DNA of 64,000 nt from Kribbella pittospori (GTDB taxonomy: Bacteria; Actinomycetota; Actinomycetes; Propionibacteriales; Kribbellaceae): NCBI RefSeq assembly GCF_004331465.1, contig NZ_SJKB01000008.1, forward strand, positions 372,001 to 436,000, in the 5' to 3' direction. The translations under genes were made by a program, and so were the position numbers. The notes under the pieces were generated by a model, which saw only the letters and a program-made list of their open reading frames with translations, did not search any database and was not told the origin of the DNA. This document shows, one piece after another, positions 25,216-32,634 of the stretch; position 1 is the first letter of the stretch, and every line of letters begins with the position of its first letter.

Positions 25216-26307
25216 TCACCCGCCGACGAGGTCAGCCTCCGGCAGGGTGACGGTGACGGTCAGTCCGCCGTCCGGGTTCGATACCAGGTCGAGCCGGCCG
25301 TGATGGGTCTCGACGATCCGCGCGACCAGTGCGAGCCCGAGTCCATGGCCGGCGCCGTACCGGTCCTTGGCGAACGGTTCGGTGAACGTCCGGACCTGGA
25401 CCGGGTCGAGGACCGATCCGGTGTTCCGTACGACGACCTGCCCGGGACGGACCGTGACTGTTGCCGAACCGCCGGTAGCGAGGTTGTGCCGGATCGCGTT
25501 CTGCACCAGGTTCGTGACCAGCTGGTGCAGCAGGATCTCGTTGCCCTCGACAACCGATTCGCTGAGGTCGTCGCCGAGTGCGACGCCGGTCGCGTGCGCC
25601 TCCGCCTCCAGCGCCGGCAGCGCGGTCCGGACCACCGACGCGACGTCCAGCGCATCGAGCTCGACCGTCCGGTTGTTCAGCGCCGCCAGGCTCAGCAACG
25701 CCTCGACGATGTCGATCCCGCGCTGGTTCGTCTCCGCCAGCCGCTTGACCAGCTCGGGTACGTCCTGATGGTCCGGATCGGCCTGCGCGACATCCAGCAT
25801 CGTCTTCATCACCGCGTGCGGTGTTCGCAACTCATGCGATGCGTTCGCCGCGAACCGCCGGTACTGCTCGAACGAACGCTGCAAACGCTCCAGCATCGCG
25901 TCGAAGGTGTCCGACAGGTCGGTGAACTCGTCGCGGATCCCGGTCAGCCCGATCCGATGGTCGAGCGAACCGCTCGACGCCTTCCGGGCCGCGGCCGTGA
26001 TCTCCTGCAGCGGCCGGAGCATCCACCCGGCCAGGAACCACCCGCCGACCAGCCCGACGATCGCCAGAAACCCGAGCGCGTACGCCGACAGCTTCACGAT
26101 CAGGTCGAGAATGTCGGCCCGGGTCGGGACCGGCCCCTGGTCGCGTGGGTTCGCCGCGGTCAGCGGATAGTTCGGGAACAGCCGGATCACCGCGTAGATG
26201 ATGAAGGCCACGACGCCACCGGCGACGACCAGCAGGCCCGCGTAGCTGAGGGTCAGTCGCAACCGCACCGTCAGTCGCGGTCGCGAGGTGATCAGCGCTT
26301 CGCTCAC
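25216..26307 (-). CDS. Membrane sensor histidine kinase
   Basis: A 363-residue kinase. Two membrane segments lie at about 18-42 and 72-98, with an extracellular loop of only about 30 residues between them. A HAMP-like linker follows (LRPLQEITAAARKASSGSLD). The dimerisation H-box is NASHELRTPHAVMKTMLDVA, with the phospho-acceptor His, then VTNLVQNAIRHN (N-box) and GAGHGLGLALVARIV (G-box). The small sensor loop suggests it senses a membrane or cell-wall state. Its start overlaps the response regulator by four bases. With the regulator it sits divergent to a VanY-like carboxypeptidase. Confidence 0.92.
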   Translation of the reverse strand: MSEALITSRPRLTVRLRLTLSYAGLLVVAGGVVAFIIYAVIRLFPNYPLTAANPRDQGPVPTRADILDLIVKLSAYALGFLAIVGLVGGWFLAGWMLRPLQEITAAARKASSGSLDHRIGLTGIRDEFTDLSDTFDAMLERLQRSFEQYRRFAANASHELRTPHAVMKTMLDVAQADPDHQDVPELVKRLAETNQRGIDIVEALLSLAALNNRTVELDALDVASVVRTALPALEAEAHATGVALGDDLSESVVEGNEILLHQLVTNLVQNAIRHNLATGGSATVTVRPGQVVVRNTGSVLDPVQVRTFTEPFAKDRYGAGHGLGLALVARIVETHHGRLDLVSNPDGGLTVTVTLPEADLVGG

Positions 26308-26966
26308 GATTCACCGATCCGGTACCCGACCCCGGGCACGGTGTGAATCACCCACGGATCGCCGAGCCGTTTCCGCAACGCCGAGATCGTGATCCGGACC
26401 GCGTTGCTGAACGGGTCCGCGTTCTCGTCCCAGGCCTTCTCCAGCAGCGTTTCCGCGCTGATCACGCCGCCGCGTGCGGCCATCAGCACCTCCAGGACAG
26501 CGAACTGCTTCCGCGGGAGCTTCACGTAGTGCCCGAACCGGTACACCTCCCGCCGGTACGGATCCAGCCGCACCCCGGCGTACTCGATCACGGTCGGCGT
26601 GGTCGCGGCCGGACGGCGTACCAGGGCACGCAGCCGGACCACGAGCTCGCGCAGCTCGAACGGCTTGGTCAGGTAGTCGTCGGCGCCGAGCTCGAAGCCG
26701 GCCACTTTGTCGTCGAGATCACCGGCCGCGGTCAACATCAGCACTCGGCAACCGATGCCGTCCGCAACGATCCGCCGGCACACCTCGTCCCCACTCGGGC
26801 CAGGGATGTCGCGATCCAGCACCACCACGTCGTACGAGTTGACCGCGACCGCATCGAGCGCGGCGTTTCCGTCGAACGCGAGGTCGGCCGCGATCGCCTC
26901 CAACCGCAGCCCGGCCCGGATCGCCTCGGCGAGATAGACCTCGTCCTCGACAACCAGCACCCGCAT
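26304..26966 (-). CDS. OmpR-type response regulator
   Basis: A 220-residue regulator. MRVLVVEDEVYLAEAIRAGL holds the acidic pocket, VVVLDRDIPGPSGDEVCRRI the phospho-Asp, and LTKPFELRELVVRLRALVRR the conserved Lys and linker. The winged-helix C-terminus reads RRPAATTPTV then VKLPRKQFAVLEVLM and SALRKRLGDPWVIHTVPGVG. It belongs to the VanR-like branch by its DRDIPG motif. The first ATG of the conserved domain is at 26966; ATG 26975 would add three residues. It probably controls the divergent carboxypeptidase as well as its own gene. Confidence 0.92.
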   Translation of the reverse strand: MRVLVVEDEVYLAEAIRAGLRLEAIAADLAFDGNAALDAVAVNSYDVVVLDRDIPGPSGDEVCRRIVADGIGCRVLMLTAAGDLDDKVAGFELGADDYLTKPFELRELVVRLRALVRRPAATTPTVIEYAGVRLDPYRREVYRFGHYVKLPRKQFAVLEVLMAARGGVISAETLLEKAWDENADPFSNAVRITISALRKRLGDPWVIHTVPGVGYRIGES

Positions 26967-27048
26967 ACCGTCCATTGAACCAGGCCGGACGTATTGAAAA
27001 CGTATGCCGAAACGCAGACGCTGCGGCAACATCGGCTGAGTTGGACTG

Positions 27049-27654
27049 GTGGCCAGGCTGACCCATCAACTCGTTGCCACCCGCAAACGCGAACGCCGGC
27101 TGTCAGCCTTGGCCGGGCTGGCGGTCGTTGCCGCGGTCACCAGTCTCACTCTGACCTCCTGTACGGCGGTGTCCGCCCAGGACGACCCGTCACCGTCGAC
27201 GGCCGGTGCACCGTCGGCGTCGAAGAGCGGTCCGCCCGGTGCCGCGGATGGCGTACTGCCGGACCACACCTCGGCCTTCGACACCAGCCTGCCCGGCATC
27301 GCGAACCTCGACCCGGCCCTGCGGAAGGCGGTGCAGCAGGCCGAGCAGGCGATGAAAGAGAAGGGCATCAGCATGCAGGTGACCACTGGCTGGCGGAGCA
27401 AGAAGTACCAGCAAGAGCTGCTGGACAAGGCGATCCGCAAGTACGGCAGCAAGAAGAAGGCGCTGGAGTTCGTCGCGGAACCGGACAAGTCCAACCACGT
27501 CACCGGTCACGCGGTCGACATCGGCCCGACCGACGCGGACGACTGGCTGATCCGCAAGGGTGCGCAGTTCGGTCTCTGTCAGACACTGTCCAACGAGATG
27601 TGGCACTTCGAGCTCGTCACGACGCCGGGCGGCACCTGCCCTCCGATGAGCTAG
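27049..27654 (+). CDS. D-Ala-D-Ala carboxypeptidase, VanY-like (M15B), lipoprotein
   Basis: A 201-residue protein. The signal ends in a lipobox-like LTSC near residue 38, so it should be lipid-anchored outside. SNHVTGHAVDIGPTDADDWL carries the SxHxxGxAxD zinc motif, and NEMWHFELV near the end holds the catalytic Glu and third zinc His. VTTGWRSKKYQQELLDKAI is the usual substrate-binding lead-in. It would remove the terminal D-Ala of peptidoglycan stem peptides. The start is a GTG at 27049. It diverges from the response regulator gene, with 82 bases between, and shares a CTAG stop palindrome with the convergent acetyltransferase. Confidence 0.88.
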   Translation: MARLTHQLVATRKRERRLSALAGLAVVAAVTSLTLTSCTAVSAQDDPSPSTAGAPSASKSGPPGAADGVLPDHTSAFDTSLPGIANLDPALRKAVQQAEQAMKEKGISMQVTTGWRSKKYQQELLDKAIRKYGSKKKALEFVAEPDKSNHVTGHAVDIGPTDADDWLIRKGAQFGLCQTLSNEMWHFELVTTPGGTCPPMS

Positions 27655-28172
27655 CGGGTCTCCTCGGGCGGGTCCGGGAGGACGGCGAGGGGACGCTGCC
27701 AGTAGTGGACGTCGTGCCAGGCGCCCAGCTTCCAGCCGATCTTGCGATAGGTGCCGACCGTCTCGAAGCCGAGCGCGGTGTGCAGTCCGACGCTGGCCTC
27801 GTTCGGCAGCGTCGTCCCGGCGACCGCGGTCCGGAAACCACGCTCGGCCAGCCGCTCGAACAGCGCCTCGTACAGTGCCCGGCCGCCCCCGGTGCGCCGG
27901 CGGCCAGGCTCGATGTACACGCTCAACGCACACGACCACCGGTACGCGGCACGTGGCTTCATCTGACTCGCATACGCGTACCCGACCACGCGACCCTCGT
28001 CCTCCAGCACCACCCAGGCGTGCGTTTCCTGAGTCTTCGCGATCCGGTCGGCCATGTCGGCGGCCGTCGGCGGCTCGGTCTCGAAAGTGATGGCGGTGTC
28101 GGTGACGTATGGCGTGTAGATCGCCGCACAGGCAGGGCCGTCGAGCTCGGAGGCGTCTCTGATCTTTGGCAT
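27651..28172 (-). CDS. GNAT acetyltransferase, phosphinothricin/methionine-sulfoximine type
   Basis: A 173-residue GNAT protein. MPKIRDASELDGPACAAIYT, then ITFETEPPTAADMADRI, is the typical PAT opening. SVYIEPGRRRTGGGRALYEA, which includes RRTGGGRAL, is the acetyl-CoA loop, and ASVGLHTALGFETVGTYRK follows. Proteins of this group acetylate amino-acid analogues such as methionine sulfoximine. The start is ATG 28172, seven bases from the -10-like TACTAT on the minus strand, implying a leaderless transcript. The longer reading to 28796 crosses the divergent regulator and is not real. Confidence 0.87.
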   Translation of the reverse strand: MPKIRDASELDGPACAAIYTPYVTDTAITFETEPPTAADMADRIAKTQETHAWVVLEDEGRVVGYAYASQMKPRAAYRWSCALSVYIEPGRRRTGGGRALYEALFERLAERGFRTAVAGTTLPNEASVGLHTALGFETVGTYRKIGWKLGAWHDVHYWQRPLAVLPDPPEETR

Positions 28173-28192
28173 GTCACGATAGTAGCCACAAC

Positions 28193-28208
28193 TGCCGCTA
28201 TAGTGGCA
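28193..28208. promoter_or_regulatory. Operator-like palindrome between divergent acetyltransferase and XRE-cupin genes
   Basis: TGCCGCTATAGTGGCA is symmetrical at 14 of 16 positions around CTATAG. It contains TATAGT (28200-28205), a -10-like box seven bases before the GTG of the XRE-cupin gene, and it overlaps the -35 region (TTGCCA, 28204-28209) of the divergent acetyltransferase, whose -10 is TACTAT at 28179-28184. One bound protein could block both. Confidence 0.6.
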
Positions 28209-28211
28209 AGC

Positions 28212-28775
28212 GTGATTGACGAACTCTCCGCTTCGCTGGCCGCGACCGTGCAGGCTGCCCGGGTCGCGCAGGACCTGTCCGTGAACGCGCTGGCCGATCG
28301 ATCCGGGGTGTCCCGCGCGATGATCGGCAAGATCGAGCGCGGTGAGGCCCAGCCGACCGCGGTCCTGCTCGGCCGGCTGTCCGGCGCCCTCGGGATGACG
28401 CTGTCCGAACTGGTCGCCCGCGCCGAGAACACCGGCGACCTGCTCCGCCGCGCCGCCGACCAACCGGTGTGGACCGACCCGATGACCGGCTACCGCCGCC
28501 GTGCGGTGTCGCCGATCACCGACGGCCCACTCGAGCTGGTGGAGGTCGAGCTGCCGCCCGGCGCCTCGGTCTCGTATCCGGCCGACGCCTACATCTTCAA
28601 GTACCAGCAGCTGTGGATCCTCGACGGCCATCTCCGCTTCCACGAAGGCCCGGTGATTCACGATCTGCTGACCGGCGACTGCCTCCAGCTCGGCCCGCCG
28701 ACGCCGACCAAGTTCCACAACCCGGCGACGGATCCCTGCCGCTACCTGGTCGCGCTGGTCAAGGGCCGCTCCTGA
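28212..28775 (+). CDS. XRE-family regulator with C-terminal cupin domain
   Basis: A 187-residue protein. LAATVQAARVAQDLSVNALA, then DRSGVSRAMIGKIERGEAQP, form the helix-turn-helix. A cupin fold follows from about residue 85 (LELVEVELPPGASVSYPADA, WILDGHLRFHEGP, GDCLQLGPPTPTKFHNP). Such proteins sense small ligands through the cupin. GTG 28212 gives the correct short N-terminus. It lies divergent from the acetyltransferase, with a shared palindrome between, and its 3' end overlaps the convergent monooxygenase by 34 bases. It probably represses itself and the acetyltransferase. Confidence 0.88.
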   Translation: MIDELSASLAATVQAARVAQDLSVNALADRSGVSRAMIGKIERGEAQPTAVLLGRLSGALGMTLSELVARAENTGDLLRRAADQPVWTDPMTGYRRRAVSPITDGPLELVEVELPPGASVSYPADAYIFKYQQLWILDGHLRFHEGPVIHDLLTGDCLQLGPPTPTKFHNPATDPCRYLVALVKGRS

Positions 28776-30277
28776 TCCGCGCGTACGCCGAACCACCGGG
28801 CCAGCGCCGTACGCAAGCCCTCTTGCTCCGCGACACCGTCGTGGTCCGCGGCCCAGGCGACGTACCCGTCCGGCCTGATCAGCACAGCGATCGGCGACTC
28901 ACCGCGACCGGTGACGACCTCGATCCGATCCGCACTCACCGTTGCGGCGAATGAGGCATCGTCGGTGAGATCGAGCAACAGCGGACGACCGGTTCTGGTC
29001 AGCTCGGCCAGGCGAGTGCCGTCCACCTGCAGATCGGGCGCCCATCGGCCGGTCAATGGGTGAGGTCCGTCGTGGTAGCGGATGTCCGCGCCGGTGATCA
29101 GGTCGGCGATCCGCTGGACGTTCTGCGGCTCGGACAACAGCTCTCCGAACAGCTCCCGCAACTTGGTCACATCGTTGCCCGGGGCAATCAGCGCGGACTG
29201 TGCCTGCGTTTGCATGACCACGCGCTGTCCGACCGGCCGACGTTCCGACTCGTAGGTGTCGAGCAGACCGTCAGGCGCCCAGCCCTGCAGCTCGGCGGCG
29301 AGCTTCCAGCCGAGGTTGATCGTGTCCTGCAGGCCGAGGTTCAGCCCCGGCCCACCTATCGCCGAGTGGACATGGGCGGCATCCCCGACGAGCAGCACGC
29401 GTCCCTCACGGAACCTGTCGGCGAGCCGGCTGTTCCCACCGGTGACCCGCCGCAGCAAGTGCGGTCCGTCACCCTCCGGCGGAGTCAAGGGCAGGTGTAC
29501 GCCGAGCACCCGGTCGACGCTGTCCTGCAGCTCGTCGAAGGTCATCTCGCCGTCTGGGGCGTCGTCCCACTCGCCGGTGCTGATCGCGGGTAGCCGGTCG
29601 GCGAACGGCGCGTACACGAACAGCCCGCGCTCGTTGCGGTGATGCATGAACGGCGAGATCGCGCCGTACCCGGGGATCGTCAGTACGCCGGTAGCCGGGT
29701 CGACGTACTCCGCCGGCACGAAGGCGTTCGCCGTACGGGAGACCATGGCGTCGTTGGTGACGCCGGGGAAGTCGATGCCGGCGAGCTTGCGAGTGAGACT
29801 GCGGCCGCCGTCGGCGCCGATGAGGTAGCGGGTGCGTAGTTCGTAGCCGCCGTCCGGGCCGTCGACCGTGATCGTGACCGCCTCCGCGTCCTGGCTCAGA
29901 CCGGTGAGCTCGTGACCGCGGCGGATCTCGGCGCCGAGTTCCAGGGCGCGCTCCTGCAGGACTTCCTCGATCCGGCGTTGCGGGACCGACAGCATGTAGA
30001 CGGGGTTGTTCTCGAGCATGCTGAGTTGCAGCGGCATCGCGGCGAACACGTAGCCCGGCTGCGGTTCCGGCGGCCCGGGCCGGCCGCTGAGGCGCTCGTA
30101 CAGGCCGCGGCGGTCGAGCATCCGGACGACCTGGCCGACCAGGCCATTGGCCCGCGGCACCTCACTGCGTTCGGGCAGACGCTCCAGCACGATCGGCCGG
30201 ACTCCGGCCAGCCGCAGTTCGGAGGCGAGCATGAGGCCGTTCGGTCCGGCCCCGGCGATGACGACATCGGCATCCAT
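28742..30277 (-). CDS. FAD-dependent aromatic-hydroxylase-type monooxygenase
   Basis: A 511-residue PHBH-fold flavoprotein. DVVIAGAGPNGLMLASELRL is the Rossmann FAD motif, YLIGADGGRSLTRKLAGIDF the second NAD(P)H/FAD motif, and VLLVGDAAHVHSAIGGPGLN the third (GD) motif. LGLQDTINLGWKLAAELQGW continues it. A thioredoxin-like C-terminus ends at about 510. Such enzymes hydroxylate phenols, polyketides or antibiotics such as rifamycin and tetracycline. ATG 30277 has AAGGA upstream. The gene follows tetR by 76 bases on the same strand and may be regulated by it. Confidence 0.87.
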   Translation of the reverse strand: MDADVVIAGAGPNGLMLASELRLAGVRPIVLERLPERSEVPRANGLVGQVVRMLDRRGLYERLSGRPGPPEPQPGYVFAAMPLQLSMLENNPVYMLSVPQRRIEEVLQERALELGAEIRRGHELTGLSQDAEAVTITVDGPDGGYELRTRYLIGADGGRSLTRKLAGIDFPGVTNDAMVSRTANAFVPAEYVDPATGVLTIPGYGAISPFMHHRNERGLFVYAPFADRLPAISTGEWDDAPDGEMTFDELQDSVDRVLGVHLPLTPPEGDGPHLLRRVTGGNSRLADRFREGRVLLVGDAAHVHSAIGGPGLNLGLQDTINLGWKLAAELQGWAPDGLLDTYESERRPVGQRVVMQTQAQSALIAPGNDVTKLRELFGELLSEPQNVQRIADLITGADIRYHDGPHPLTGRWAPDLQVDGTRLAELTRTGRPLLLDLTDDASFAATVSADRIEVVTGRGESPIAVLIRPDGYVAWAADHDGVAEQEGLRTALARWFGVRADQERPLTSATR

Positions 30278-30315
30278 GACAGGTGTCCTTCCAAGGAAAT
30301 TGGCGTGACTGACCG

Positions 30316-30332
30316 CCCCGGCGGCGCCGGGG
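30316..30332 (-). other. Short GC-rich hairpin between tetR and the monooxygenase
   Basis: CCCCGGC and GCCGGGG flank a three-base loop, in the 76-base gap. No T-run follows on the minus strand, so it is more likely a weak attenuator or RNA structure than a complete terminator. Confidence 0.4.
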
Positions 30333-30353
30333 TGTCTGTTGGTGGTGTGGGTT

Positions 30354-30968
30354 CTAGTGCTGTTCGGGCTCCGGGAGACCTGCGCTGACCAGGTCGAGGG
30401 CCTCCGACAGGAGGTCGGCCATCGACCGCGGCGGATCGGCGCGCAGCCACTCGGCTGTCGTCGCCGCCCGGATCGAACCGACGACCTCGGCGACGAGGCG
30501 GGGATACAAGCCGTGGGTCCCGGTCCGCTCCGCGACCGCGTCGGCGAACTCGGCACCCGCCGCGGCGTACGACCGCGCCATCTCACCCTGCAACGACGGC
30601 TCGCTCACCATCAGCCGGATCCCGGCCAGCCACCGCTCGTCCGGTGGCTGCTCACCGCCATGACCCTTCTCGCCGAGCGCGAACTCCGACCCGATCGACG
30701 CCCGGATCGCAGTCCACAGCGGTTCGTCGGCCGGCCGCGCGCGCAGTTCGGCGGCGATCCGCAGGCTGCGGTCGACCTCCCGAGCGGCGATCGCCTCAGC
30801 CTTGCTGGAGAAGTAGTTCCGGAACGTCCGCAGCGAGACCCCGGCCTCGGCCGCGATGTCCTCGATCTTCACGTTGGCCAGACCCCGCTCGACCGTCAGC
30901 CGCACGGCCGCCCAGCTCAACGCGATCCGCGTCTCCTGCTTCTTCCGCTCCCGCAACCCATCGGCCAT
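30354..30968 (-). CDS. TetR-family transcriptional regulator
   Basis: A 204-residue regulator. The N-terminal helix-turn-helix is in RIALSWAAVRLTVERGLANV, then KIEDIAAEAGVSLRTFRNYF, followed by SSKAEAIAARE. The C-terminal half is helical and variable, ending LLSEALDLVSAGLPEPEQH, with a ligand pocket that cannot be predicted. Just upstream lies an inverted repeat with nine-base perfect arms, presumably its operator. Downstream on the same strand is a flavin monooxygenase, a frequent partner in detoxification modules, and divergent is terC. Confidence 0.9.
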   Translation of the reverse strand: MADGLRERKKQETRIALSWAAVRLTVERGLANVKIEDIAAEAGVSLRTFRNYFSSKAEAIAAREVDRSLRIAAELRARPADEPLWTAIRASIGSEFALGEKGHGGEQPPDERWLAGIRLMVSEPSLQGEMARSYAAAGAEFADAVAERTGTHGLYPRLVAEVVGSIRAATTAEWLRADPPRSMADLLSEALDLVSAGLPEPEQH

Positions 30969-30984
30969 GTCCTCGACGGTAGCA

Positions 30985-31024
30985 AAGTTTGCCGAAAGTG
31001 CAAAGATGCCTTTTAGGCAAACTT
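30985..31024. promoter_or_regulatory. TetR-type operator: two facing AAGTTTGCC boxes
   Basis: AAGTTTGCC at 30985-30993 and GGCAAACTT at 31016-31024 are perfect nine-base arms. Each arm is itself followed by a similar core (CGAAAGTGCA and CTAAAAGGCA), so the site reads as two dyad operators on opposite strands. It lies between tetR and terC and could regulate both. Confidence 0.65.
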
Positions 31025-31071
31025 CCTGGGAGGTTGTTCAGCTGCGGACCCGCCGTGGTTGGGTTGGGCCC

Positions 31072-32280
31072 ATGGCCGTGTCCCCGGTGGTCTGGGTGCT
31101 GACCCTGCTCGGCATCGTCGCGCTGTTGTTGTTTGACTATTTCTTCCACGTTCGGTCCGCGCATGTGCCGACGCTGCGGGAGGCGGCGATCTGGTCCAGC
31201 GTGTACGTCGGGATCGCCGTACTGTTCGGCCTCGGGACGTTCGTGCTCGGCGGCACGGCGATGGGCTCGGAGTACTTCGCCGGGTACATCACCGAGAAGG
31301 CGCTGTCGGTCGACAACCTGTTCGTGTTCCTGATCATCATGACCAGCTTCCGGGTGCCGCGGGAGAACCAGCAGAAGGTGCTGCTGGTCGGGATCGTGGT
31401 CTCGCTGATCGCCCGCGCCGGGTTCATCTTCGTCGGCTCGGCGCTGCTGAACACGTTCGCCTGGGTGTTCTACCTGTTCGGGATCGCACTGCTGGTGACC
31501 GCCGGCAACATGCTCAAACCGGAGACCGAGGAGTCCCACTCGGCGCAGAACGTCGTGGTCCGGCTGAGCCGTCGGTTGTTCCGCACCAGCGAGGAGTACG
31601 ACGGCGACCGGCTGACCACCGTGGTCGACGGCCGCCGGATAATGACGCCGATGCTGCTGGTGATGCTCGCGATCGGCGGCACCGACCTGATGTTCGCGCT
31701 GGACTCCATCCCTGCGATCTTCGGCCTGACCCAGAACGTGTTCGTGGTGTTCACCGCGACCGCGTTCAGCCTGCTCGGCCTGCGGCAGCTGTACTTCCTG
31801 CTCGACGGGCTGCTGGACCGGCTGATCTACCTGTCCTTCGGACTGGCCGCGATCCTCGCGTTCATCGGCACGAAGCTGATCCTGCACGCCCTGCACGAGA
31901 ACAACCTGCCGTTCGTCAACGGCGGCGACCACGTCGAGGTGGTCGAGATCAGCACCGGCCTGTCACTGGTCGTCATCCTGGTCGTCCTGCTGATCACGAT
32001 CTTCGCGTCCCTGTTCAGCACCCGCGGCCGGACCCAGACCGCCATGGCCCACATCCGCCGCGACGCCACCGCCTACCTGGACGCGGAGTACACCGAAGAC
32101 CCGGCCGAGCGGGAGCGGATCTTCCAGCGGCTGCTTCGGGCCCGCGACCACATCACTGCGCTGGGCCCACAAGCCAAACAGCAGGTCCGCAACGAGACCG
32201 AACTGATGGCGCTCTGCCGCGAGGTAGCCGACGCCCACGCCGCCGCCCACCCCGACCACAAAATCCGCCCCAGCCTCTAA
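31072..32280 (+). CDS. TerC-family integral membrane protein
   Basis: A 402-residue protein with about nine hydrophobic segments. EKALSVDNLFVFLIIMTSF and GGTDLMFALDSIPAIFGLTQ are the two acidic metal-binding-type motifs of the TerC/Alx family, implicated in manganese export or membrane protein metalation. VPRENQQKVLLVGIVVSLIA and TAFSLLGLRQLYFLLDGLLD are also typical. The soluble C-terminal tail (about 90 residues, DATAYLDAEYTEDPAERERI) is charged and helical. ATG 31072 is used, with GTG 31078 possible. The gene is divergent from tetR and followed by the 32360-32618 repeat element. Confidence 0.9.
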   Translation: MAVSPVVWVLTLLGIVALLLFDYFFHVRSAHVPTLREAAIWSSVYVGIAVLFGLGTFVLGGTAMGSEYFAGYITEKALSVDNLFVFLIIMTSFRVPRENQQKVLLVGIVVSLIARAGFIFVGSALLNTFAWVFYLFGIALLVTAGNMLKPETEESHSAQNVVVRLSRRLFRTSEEYDGDRLTTVVDGRRIMTPMLLVMLAIGGTDLMFALDSIPAIFGLTQNVFVVFTATAFSLLGLRQLYFLLDGLLDRLIYLSFGLAAILAFIGTKLILHALHENNLPFVNGGDHVEVVEISTGLSLVVILVVLLITIFASLFSTRGRTQTAMAHIRRDATAYLDAEYTEDPAERERIFQRLLRARDHITALGPQAKQQVRNETELMALCREVADAHAAAHPDHKIRPSL

Positions 32281-32359
32281 CGCCCCCACCGCCGCGCCTC
32301 CCGCCGCCGCCGCGTTCCGACGTGCGCGCCCGCACCACCCGGTGCCGACGCGCGCCCTC

Positions 32360-32420
32360 GACTTTGAGCACCCATCAACCACCACAACGGCGTTTTCGTG
32401 GCTGATCGGTGCACAAAGTC
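32360..32420. repeat. 61-nt imperfect hairpin, left copy
   Basis: Left arm GACTTTGAGCACCCATCAA (to CCAC at 32382) pairs with the right arm (32398-32420) ending GGTGCACAAAGTC, with three mismatches over 23 positions. It begins 80 bases after the terC stop. It is an inverted relative of the copy at 32558-32618. Confidence 0.75.
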
Positions 32421-32435
32421 AACCCACCAGCCACC

Positions 32436-32495
32436 AGCGGCACGGCGGGCAGCGGCACGGCGGGCAGCGGCGCGGCGGGCAGCGGCGCGGCGCGC
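32436..32495. repeat. Four tandem 15-bp GC-rich repeats
   Basis: Four units of the form AGCGGC(A/G)CGGCGGGC, the last ending CGCGC. On either strand they translate into low-complexity five-residue repeats (Arg/Ala or Gly/Ser), which I do not regard as coding. They stand between the two hairpins. Confidence 0.85.
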
Positions 32496-32557
32496 GCGGG
32501 GTGCAGGGTGCGCAGCGTGCGGGGTGCGCAGTGCGCGCGGGTTGCGGCGGGCGCGGT

Positions 32558-32618
32558 GACTTTGTGCACGGGGTGGACGTTTGGTCGGTGATTTTGTGGT
32601 TGGTGGGTGCACAAGGTC
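32558..32618. repeat. 61-nt imperfect hairpin, right copy
   Basis: GACTTTGTGCAC at 32558-32569 and GTGCACAAGGTC at 32607-32618 form the arms. The reverse complement starts GACCTTGTGCACCCACCAA, close to the left copy's GACTTTGAGCACCCATCAA. The stop of the MalG-like gene is only 16 bases away, so the hairpin could also act as its transcription end. Confidence 0.75.
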
Positions 32619-32634
32619 GAGGCGATCGGGGGGC

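Noticed and set aside
32277..32612. Arg/Ala repeat protein across the tandem repeats
   Set aside because: Low-complexity translation of 15-bp DNA repeats with hairpins on both sides; no start site or homology pattern.
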